Shown here piece by piece: positions 23,203-28,137 of a stretch of 28,137 nucleotides of DNA. The notes below the pieces were generated by a model. It was not told the origin of the DNA. It saw nothing but the letters and a program-made list of their open reading frames with translations, and ran no database searches. The stretch is from CALMSM01 sp964534095. GTDB taxonomy: Bacteria > Patescibacteriota > Saccharimonadia > Saccharimonadales > CALMSM01. The stretch covers positions 1-28,137 of the forward strand of contig CAZHPF010000003.1 in assembly GCA_964534095.1 (NCBI GenBank), in the 5' to 3' direction. The position numbers were made by a program, and so were the translations under genes. The first letter of the stretch is position 1. Every line of letters begins with the position of its first letter.

Positions 23203-24060
23203 CTAGTAATGACTTTCGTGGTCATGGTCGGCGTGTTCTTCGTGGTCATGAGAAGATTCATCGTGAGAATGCTCAACTTGCTCATGAGTGTGACCCGCAT
23301 CGTGGATATAGCGATGGGACAGATTGATAGCCAACCCCACTATCACCACCCCCAATACCAATAATATCGGCTGCAGTGAAAACAATCGTTTTTTGGGCGA
23401 CTTTTCGTGGATAGTAGGAATGATATCGCTGAGCGCAATATAGAGCAAAAAGCCTGCACTGAGACCCAGCAACGCCCCTACTGGCAACCGATCTCCGCTG
23501 CCTAAGGCAAAGGTAATCACGGCCATAACAGTAGTGGCAAGCGCACTCATGACATTAACAAGCAGTACTTTGCGGCGGTTCATTCCTTTGGATAACAGCA
23601 GGCCAAAATCCCCTACTTCTTGTGGCAATTCGTGTGCAGCAACCGCTAGTGTCGTCACAATACCGGTAGGGACACTAACTAGAAAGGCAGCAGCTATGGC
23701 CACCCCGTCCATTGCATTATGCAGCGTATCACCTACGACAACGAGGCCGGCGGTTGGGTCGGTCTTTTTGTCTTTGTGTTCATGGTGATGGTGAAACCAG
23801 TGCAAAAACCGTTCCGCAAAAAAGAAGATTAATATTCCGATTAGTGCCGATAGCATCACGCTGTCTACCGACGCAACTTCTGCGCCTTCTTTGAGCAGGT
23901 CTAAAAAGACTGCTGCTAGGAGTGCGCCTGCTGCAAACGGTGTCGCATACTCAGCTAGTTTTTGTGCTAATGACTTCTTGCTAAGTAACAGTACTCCGCC
24001 AATCAGTGAGAACACGCCACCAATCAATGAGTAAAAAATAACTATTCCGTAGTTTGCCAT
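23203..24060 (-). CDS. ZIP family divalent metal transporter
   Basis: This 285-residue membrane protein has about eight helices. The ZIP metal path is clear: HNAMDG at 114-119 and HELPQEVGD at 143-151 supply the paired binding residues. A His-rich loop lies at 90-94, and the last 30 residues are a His/Asp/Glu tail (for example HSHDESSHDHEEHADHDH) likely to collect metal. ZIP proteins bring Zn(II), Fe(II) or Mn(II) into the cytoplasm. AAGGAT precedes ATG 24060. It is transcribed away from a Fur-family gene across 94 bases, so zinc or iron control by that regulator is likely. Confidence 0.95.
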   Translation of the reverse strand: MANYGIVIFYSLIGGVFSLIGGVLLLSKKSLAQKLAEYATPFAAGALLAAVFLDLLKEGAEVASVDSVMLSALIGILIFFFAERFLHWFHHHHEHKDKKTDPTAGLVVVGDTLHNAMDGVAIAAAFLVSVPTGIVTTLAVAAHELPQEVGDFGLLLSKGMNRRKVLLVNVMSALATTVMAVITFALGSGDRLPVGALLGLSAGFLLYIALSDIIPTIHEKSPKKRLFSLQPILLVLGVVIVGLAINLSHRYIHDAGHTHEQVEHSHDESSHDHEEHADHDHESHY

Positions 24061-24095
24061 GTTTTTATCCTTATGTTACGTAATGTGTCCTCTTT

Positions 24096-24124
24096 ATAGT
24101 AAAAATACATTCACATTAATGCAA
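24096..24124 (-). promoter_or_regulatory. ZIP transporter promoter with a possible Fur-family operator
   Basis: On the minus strand TTGCAT (-35, 24119-24124) and TACTAT (-10, 24096-24101) are separated by 17 bases. The palindrome CATTAATG (24114-24121) overlaps the -35 box and is flanked by weakly matching TT/AA bases. That is a plausible but short site for the adjacent regulator. Confidence 0.5.
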
Positions 24125-24154
24125 AAGTGTCGCAATTATGTTAAGCTGTGCAAC

Positions 24155-24586
24155 ATGGTCGCAAGTAATACAATTTTTGCATCAATCGTTAAGGGCAACG
24201 GCTATAGTCTGACCAAAGCCCGCCAGCAAGTGTTTGAATCGCTTAACACCCACGAAAGCATGAGTATGGGTGAGCTAGTTAAAAGCGTGGCGACGGCATG
24301 CGATCGCGCGAGTGTGTACCGTTCGGTTGAGCTGCTCGAAAAACTCAACATTGTCCAAAAAGTCGCTATCGGCTGGAAATATAGGCTTGAACTCAGCGAC
24401 ATCTTTAAAGGACATCACCATCACGCGGTTTGTCTAGGCTGTGAGCGTGTTATTGAGTTCAACGAGATCCCTGCCATAGAAGCTGCGCTTGAGCAGCTTG
24501 CCAACACGTTAAATTTTAAAATTTCTGATCACAGCTTGGAGTTGCAGGGCTACTGCGCCCAATGCCGCCAACGTACTAGTTTGTAA
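24155..24586 (+). CDS. Fur-family metal-responsive regulator (possibly Zur)
   Basis: This protein of 143 residues has the Fur winged helix in its first 80 residues (SLTKARQQVFESLN, then RASVYRSVELLEKLNIVQKV). A dimer domain with the metal ligands follows. HHHHAVCLGCERVIEF gives the His cluster and first Cys pair, and YCAQC near the end gives the second Cys pair of the structural zinc site. I chose ATG 24155. An in-frame ATG at 24059 would span the whole intergenic region and overlap the transporter start. Divergence from a ZIP importer points to a zinc regulator, but Fur or Mur specificity cannot be told from sequence. Confidence 0.92.
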   Translation: MVASNTIFASIVKGNGYSLTKARQQVFESLNTHESMSMGELVKSVATACDRASVYRSVELLEKLNIVQKVAIGWKYRLELSDIFKGHHHHAVCLGCERVIEFNEIPAIEAALEQLANTLNFKISDHSLELQGYCAQCRQRTSL

Positions 24587-24617
24587 AAACAATGACCCCG
24601 GGCTATGCCCAGGGTCA
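24585..24617 (-). terminator. Intrinsic terminator reading on the minus strand
   Basis: TGACCC(C)GGGC and GCCC(A)GGGTCA (24593-24617) form a GC-rich stem with one mismatch and a TAT loop. On the minus strand it is followed by TTGTTTTT, a good U-tract. On the plus strand, the direction of the Fur gene, no T-run follows. No annotated minus-strand gene lies upstream, so it may end a small RNA or antisense transcript. Confidence 0.6.
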
Positions 24618-24690
24618 ATCGGAAGCCTCACACTTCCACATTCAGCTTATGCCTTCCCACGGGCTTTTGCAAGTCTAGAGACTTGTGATT
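24593..24690 (-). ncRNA. Candidate small RNA in the Fur-CNNM gap
   Basis: The minus strand of this gap could give a structured transcript ending at the terminator at 24617-24585. Hairpins are CAAGTC-TCTA-GACTTG (24685-24670), GGAAG-TGTGAGG-CTTCC (within 24621-24637) and the terminator stem. I recognise no known RNA family, and no convincing promoter is visible upstream. The evidence is structure plus a terminator without a gene. Confidence 0.25.
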
Positions 24691-24697
24691 TTTGTCA
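24670..24697 (+). terminator. Probable plus-strand terminator after the Fur gene
   Basis: CAAGTC-TAGA-GACTTG (24670-24685) is a perfect 6-bp hairpin followed by TGATTTTTG and, a little later, TATTTTTG. It lies 84 bases after the Fur stop and before the CNNM gene. It could end the Fur transcript. The overlapping GTGA-TTTTTG-TCAC offers an alternative small hairpin. Confidence 0.45.
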
Positions 24698-24722
24698 CTA
24701 TTTTTGTATTACTACGGTTCGT

Positions 24723-25742
24723 ATGCATAAGCATGCTACAATGGGATTACTACCGATGGAACAAGCTTTAGTCATTCTTCAAGTAACTGTCCTTGTGGCT
24801 ATCTCAGGCATATGTTCGGGTCTGAACATTGCCTTGCTTAGCTTGCGTACTGACGAGCTGGAACGTAAAGCTTCTTTGGGCAACGTCTTAGCAAAAAAAG
24901 TACTCCCTTTGCGCCGTAACAGCCACCTTAGCTTGGTGAGCATCTTGCTGTTTAACGTTGCTGTGGTTTCAGCTACTTCACTTGTACTTGAACATCATAT
25001 GACTGGCATACTGGCAGGGCTTATCAGCACGCTACTGATTGTTATATTCGGAGAAATTCTTCCTCAGGCATTATTCAGCCGCATTGCCCTCACGTATTGC
25101 GGCACACTTGCCCCTCTCATGCGTTTTATGATCGCGTTTACATATCCTATCTCTAAACCGTTGCAGCTCTTGCTCGACAAGCTTGTGGGCGAAGAGCACA
25201 AACATTTGCACAGCCGCCGTGAGCTGGGGCTTATTATCAGTGAACATTTAGGGGCTGCTGCTACCAGCGAACTTGATGAAGACGAAGTAGAAATCATGAA
25301 AAGCACCTTAAGCCTCAGCGACAAGCGTACCAAAACTATTATGACCCCTATCAGAAATGTCTACTGGCTGAGTGAAGACACGATGATTGACGGCGATAGG
25401 ATAGATGAAATAAAACGACGTGCCTGGAGCCGCATACCGGTGTTCAATAAAACCAGGACATCATGTCAAGGAGTACTACTCATGAAAGACCTGGTGGATA
25501 TTGATTTTGAGTCTGACCCTCACCCCATAACCACGTTGCCCATTCACCCCACGAAAACAATTGGCAGTATGACTGCGCTTGATACATTATTCCGCAAGTT
25601 TATCAGCGCGCGTTCGCACCTTATGCCGGTAGAGCGCAACGGCAAGATTGTCGGGATTGTTACCATTGAGGATTTGATCGAGGAAATCATTGGCCACGAG
25701 ATTGAGGATGAGTCAGACAACCTCGGTCATGCCCAGGCTTAG
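24723..25742 (+). CDS. CNNM/CBS-pair membrane protein
   Basis: This protein of up to 339 residues begins with a CNNM (DUF21) membrane domain of three to four helices; GICSGLNIALLSLRTDELERKA and FGEILPQALFSR are characteristic. A CBS pair follows in residues 195-325 (MTPIRNVYWL, RIPVFNKT, MPVERNGKIVGIVTIEDLIEEIIG). The usual C-terminal CorC/HlyC transporter-associated domain is missing, since the protein stops after EIEDESDN. Relatives act in Mg efflux or metal homeostasis. The start is uncertain: ATG 24723 (TTGTGA-18-TATTAC upstream) or ATG 24756, after a TACAAT box. Its stop overlaps the stop of the next, convergent gene. Confidence 0.9.
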   Translation: MHKHATMGLLPMEQALVILQVTVLVAISGICSGLNIALLSLRTDELERKASLGNVLAKKVLPLRRNSHLSLVSILLFNVAVVSATSLVLEHHMTGILAGLISTLLIVIFGEILPQALFSRIALTYCGTLAPLMRFMIAFTYPISKPLQLLLDKLVGEEHKHLHSRRELGLIISEHLGAAATSELDEDEVEIMKSTLSLSDKRTKTIMTPIRNVYWLSEDTMIDGDRIDEIKRRAWSRIPVFNKTRTSCQGVLLMKDLVDIDFESDPHPITTLPIHPTKTIGSMTALDTLFRKFISARSHLMPVERNGKIVGIVTIEDLIEEIIGHEIEDESDNLGHAQA

Positions 25743-26299
25743 CGCTTTTGCCGCGCTCTGACCACTATCCAGAGCAAACTTGCCAATAACAAAAAGCTCG
25801 CCGAGTAAAAGCCTATCTCGCCATACAGCTCAACTTTATAGCCTTCGTTAAAATTCCACACAAAATACATCATGGCGGTCGTAGTATAGGCGGCGATAGA
25901 CACTAGCGCCGTTGCAAACAGTGCGGCACGCCGTAAGAACACCGCTGACACAATAATAGGCACCGCATACAAAGCAACCGCCCGGCTAGCCATGCCGCGC
26001 TGGGTATAGACCGTTAGTGACGCCACCGCAATATCGGCAAGGATCAGTGAGTATATAAGTAGAGTATACGTGTGCGCAGCCCTGGGTTTAAGGCGCGTTA
26101 TCAGCCACACGCCTGTCGTTACTACTAACAGCAGTGCTGTAATTCCCCATCGGCGAAGAACAAAGTCAGGGTTAATGAGTTTCCATGCGTCATACATAAT
26201 AATTTGTAAAGCTAGCAGACTGACGTACACAAAATGAGCTTGCGCCAAACGCCACGTTTTTGTTCGAAGAGCCGTGGAAGTGTTTGTGTTTAACGCCAT
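25739..26299 (-). CDS. Multi-pass membrane protein, unknown function
   Basis: This 186-residue protein has about five to six hydrophobic helices and short basic loops, ending ARQKR. No motif or catalytic residue stands out. The layout of helices followed directly by a short basic tail resembles the membrane sensor part of some histidine kinases without the kinase, but I cannot assign a family. It converges with the CNNM gene, sharing four bases (25739-25742). The ATG at 26299 has no ribosome site. The 103-base upstream gap holds repeat copy 2 and a TTGACA whose distance to the nearest TATGAT (13 bases) is too short for a standard promoter. Confidence 0.7.
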   Translation of the reverse strand: MALNTNTSTALRTKTWRLAQAHFVYVSLLALQIIMYDAWKLINPDFVLRRWGITALLLVVTTGVWLITRLKPRAAHTYTLLIYSLILADIAVASLTVYTQRGMASRAVALYAVPIIVSAVFLRRAALFATALVSIAAYTTTAMMYFVWNFNEGYKVELYGEIGFYSASFLLLASLLWIVVRARQKR

Positions 26300-26351
26300 G
26301 TTTGTTAGTCAATCATATGTGGTCTGGTTGTGTCAAACTATAGGATGGCTT

Positions 26352-26397
26352 GACCTCAGAGTTAAATCAGAGTTAAAGCTGAGTTAACTCTGAGGTC
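26352..26397. repeat. Palindromic repeat, copy 2
   Basis: GACCTCAGAGTTAA (26352-26365) and TTAACTCTGAGGTC (26384-26397) form a perfect 14-bp stem five bases after the typA stop. Over 42 bp it matches copy 1 at 5124-5165, except that the 7 bases between two TTAA sites read ATCAGAG here and CTCTGAT there. Those two are exact reverse complements. No T-run follows, so termination would not be of the usual kind. Confidence 0.85.
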
Positions 26398-26402
26398 TGT
26401 TA

Positions 26403-28137
26403 TTACTTTTGGCGTTTGCGTTGGTTAGGATCAAGCTCACGCTTGCGCAGGCGCAGTGACTTTGGCGTTACTTCTAACAGTTCATCGTTTTCAATAAAGT
26501 CCAAGCATTCTTCCAGACTAAAGATAACCGGTGGCGTCAACTGCACTACCCCGTCAGATGAGCTGCTGCGCATGTTGGTAAGATGCTTGGCTTTACAGAC
26601 GTTTATCTCCATGTCCTCTTGGCGACGATTGAGGCCGACAATTTGCCCAGCATACACTTTTTCGGCAGGGCCAACGAATACCGTGCCCCGTTCTTCGGCG
26701 GTTTGCAAGGAGTATGGCGTAGTGGTGCCGGTTTCGTAAGCGATCAGTACACCGCTTCGAAGCTGATCCAGCGCGGAACCTTGCGGCTGGTAGCCAACCA
26801 TCAAGCTGTTCATGATAATCGTACCCTTGGTATTAGTCAGCAAGATATTGCGCATCCCGAGCAGCGCCCTGGTGGGCATTTCATAGACAAGCTTGGTGAT
26901 ACCTTTGGGACTAGCAAACTGTTCTTTTAGTACTGCACGGCGCGTACCAAGTTCCATTTGGACTGCTCCGACATGTTCAGCCGGTACTTCGATAATGACT
27001 TCTTCGAGCGGCTCTTCCGTGACGCCGTCTTTTTGCCGCGTAACAACCTGCGGCCGACCTACCTCAAACTCATAGCCCTCGCGGCGCATCGTTTCGATTA
27101 GTACGCTCAGGTGCAGTTCGCCGCGGCCGGAGACCAAAAAGCCAATGCCTTCCTCTTCCACGCGTAACCCTACGTTAACCTCAAGCTCTTTTTGCAAGCG
27201 CTCGCCAATCTGGCGGCTGGTGTTGAACTCGCCCTCTAGGCCTTTGAACGGACTCGTATTGGGACCGAGGTAAATTTTAAGCGTAGGGTCTTCTATTTCT
27301 ATAACCGGCAGCGGGTCGGGATTGTTTACATCGCACAGCGTTTCGCCGATCTGGGCATCGGCAATACCGGTCAGCTGCACAATATCACCCGCTACGCCGC
27401 CGTCAACTTCAAACCGGCTTACGCCTTGGCTCATAAATACGTTGTCAACTTTGGCTTTAGAGACTGATCCGTCTTTTTTGCACAGGGCGAGCTGGCTTCC
27501 CGCTTTGACAGCACCGCGCGTGATGCGGCCAATGGCGTACTTGCCTTTAAAGTTATCCCAAGCAAGTGCTGTTACTAGCATTTGGAAAGGTGATTCCAAC
27601 TCTACTGTCGGAGCCGGTACATGGTTGATAATAGCCTCAAATATCGGCTCTAGATCTGCTTTTTCATCGGGGGCAGCAGGCGCGGTTGCCCAAGACTTCC
27701 CTTCGCGGCCAATGGCATAATAGACAGGGTAATGCAACTGATCTTCGTGTACTGCCAGTTCTAAAAACAGGTCGGCAAGTTCGTCTTCAACTTCTTTAAT
27801 GCGAGCGCCAGGCTTGTCGATTTTGTTGATGACAACAATCGGTTTTAGCTCGTTGGCGAGTGCCTTGGTAAGCACAAATTTGGTTTGCGGCATAGGGCCT
27901 TCTTGGGCATCGACGATCAGTAAGCACCCATCAGCCATATTGAGGGTACGCTCGACTTCACCGGAAAAGTCGGCGTGTCCTGGCGTATCAATGATGTTGA
28001 TGCGGTAATCTTCGTGTTGTACAGCGGTAATTTTAGCCGTAATGGTGATGCCGCGTTCGCGCTCCTGGTCGCCGCTGTCCATGATAAGTTCCTGGCTCAT
28101 TTCAGCCTGGTTGTCACGAAAAGTTTTAGATTGCTTG
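26403..28137 (-). CDS. typA: Translational GTPase TypA/BipA, 5' end outside the window
   Basis: 578 codons are visible; the N-terminal 20-25 residues with the P-loop (GHVDHGKTT) are cut off by the window edge. The reading frame is open to 28137 and begins KQSKTFRDNQAEMSQELIMDS, which aligns with the region just after the P-loop. G2 and G3 are seen in ERERGITITAK and DTPGHADF, and G4 is NKIDKP. Elongation-factor-like domains II, III and V follow, then the TypA-specific C-terminal domain ending LDFIENDELLEVTPKSLRLRKRELDPNQRKR. TypA binds ribosomes and aids large-subunit assembly and stress growth. It is followed closely by the palindromic repeat. Confidence 0.97.
   Translation of the reverse strand, partial: KQSKTFRDNQAEMSQELIMDSGDQERERGITITAKITAVQHEDYRINIIDTPGHADFSGEVERTLNMADGCLLIVDAQEGPMPQTKFVLTKALANELKPIVVINKIDKPGARIKEVEDELADLFLELAVHEDQLHYPVYYAIGREGKSWATAPAAPDEKADLEPIFEAIINHVPAPTVELESPFQMLVTALAWDNFKGKYAIGRITRGAVKAGSQLALCKKDGSVSKAKVDNVFMSQGVSRFEVDGGVAGDIVQLTGIADAQIGETLCDVNNPDPLPVIEIEDPTLKIYLGPNTSPFKGLEGEFNTSRQIGERLQKELEVNVGLRVEEEGIGFLVSGRGELHLSVLIETMRREGYEFEVGRPQVVTRQKDGVTEEPLEEVIIEVPAEHVGAVQMELGTRRAVLKEQFASPKGITKLVYEMPTRALLGMRNILLTNTKGTIIMNSLMVGYQPQGSALDQLRSGVLIAYETGTTTPYSLQTAEERGTVFVGPAEKVYAGQIVGLNRRQEDMEINVCKAKHLTNMRSSSSDGVVQLTPPVIFSLEECLDFIENDELLEVTPKSLRLRKRELDPNQRKRQK

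Noticed and set aside
24059..24154. A 32-residue N-terminal extension of the Fur-family protein
   Set aside because: It would overlap the divergent ZIP start and run through both promoters. The Fur domain begins normally at ATG 24155.
1..28137. tRNA genes, rRNA genes, CRISPR arrays, integrases or prophage genes
   Set aside because: Intergenic gaps are all short and none shows a cloverleaf, regularly spaced repeats or mobile-element proteins.

Overview
The window looks like a small-genome bacterium of the Candidate Phyla Radiation (Patescibacteria), most likely a Saccharibacteria-type lineage. This is inferred from gene content and layout, because no rRNA lies in the window. Pointers are short intergenic gaps, several 4-bp start/stop overlaps, a transketolase split into two subunits, a TrmB-type regulator, a VKOR oxidase and small membrane proteins lodged inside housekeeping operons. 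TGA is used as a stop (for example at rpe and pheS), so the code is the standard bacterial one and not the TGA=Gly code of SR1/Gracilibacteria. I see no rRNA, tRNA, CRISPR array, transposase or phage gene, and no gene-free stretch above about 185 bases.

Layout. 1-5002 (minus strand): a central-carbon operon read gap, rpiB, rpe, tktN, a single-pass membrane protein, tktC, then the first 43 codons of a class II fructose-bisphosphate aldolase that runs off the window. It joins the lower glycolytic step to the non-oxidative pentose phosphate pathway. 5198-6609: a CYTH phosphatase-like protein and inorganic pyrophosphatase. 6653-8066 (plus): a glycerophosphodiester phosphodiesterase and a flavin reductase. 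8125-9973 (minus): thioredoxin reductase, a glutaredoxin-like redoxin and a membrane-anchored FKBP isomerase. 10077-16299 (minus): pheS, a DUF3307 membrane protein and pheT joined by 4-bp overlaps, then an ABC exporter and a Nudix hydrolase. 16446-19993: YajQ, a dihydroorotate dehydrogenase-like enzyme, a TrmB-type regulator and dihydroorotase. 20063-23158: a GH63-type glycosidase facing VKOR and RmuC. 23203-25742: a ZIP metal transporter divergent from a Fur-family regulator, then a CNNM/CBS membrane protein. 25739-28137: an unidentified membrane protein and the 5'-truncated TypA/BipA GTPase.

Regulation visible in the sequence: operon-internal genes carry Shine-Dalgarno sites or overlap starts. 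Several first genes (pheS, yajQ, pyrC, the glycosidase, gdpD, rmuC) instead have a -10-like hexamer only 6-9 bases before the start codon and no Shine-Dalgarno site, which suggests leaderless mRNAs. Two copies of a 42-bp palindromic repeat follow two minus-strand genes about 21 kb apart. They differ only by an exact inversion of a TTAA-bounded 15-bp core. A second, imperfect repeat lies between pheS and yajQ and appears to supply the pheS -35 box. No large undescribed system stands out. The best leads are these repeats, the membrane proteins inserted in the tkt and phe operons, and a possible small RNA beside the Fur gene.
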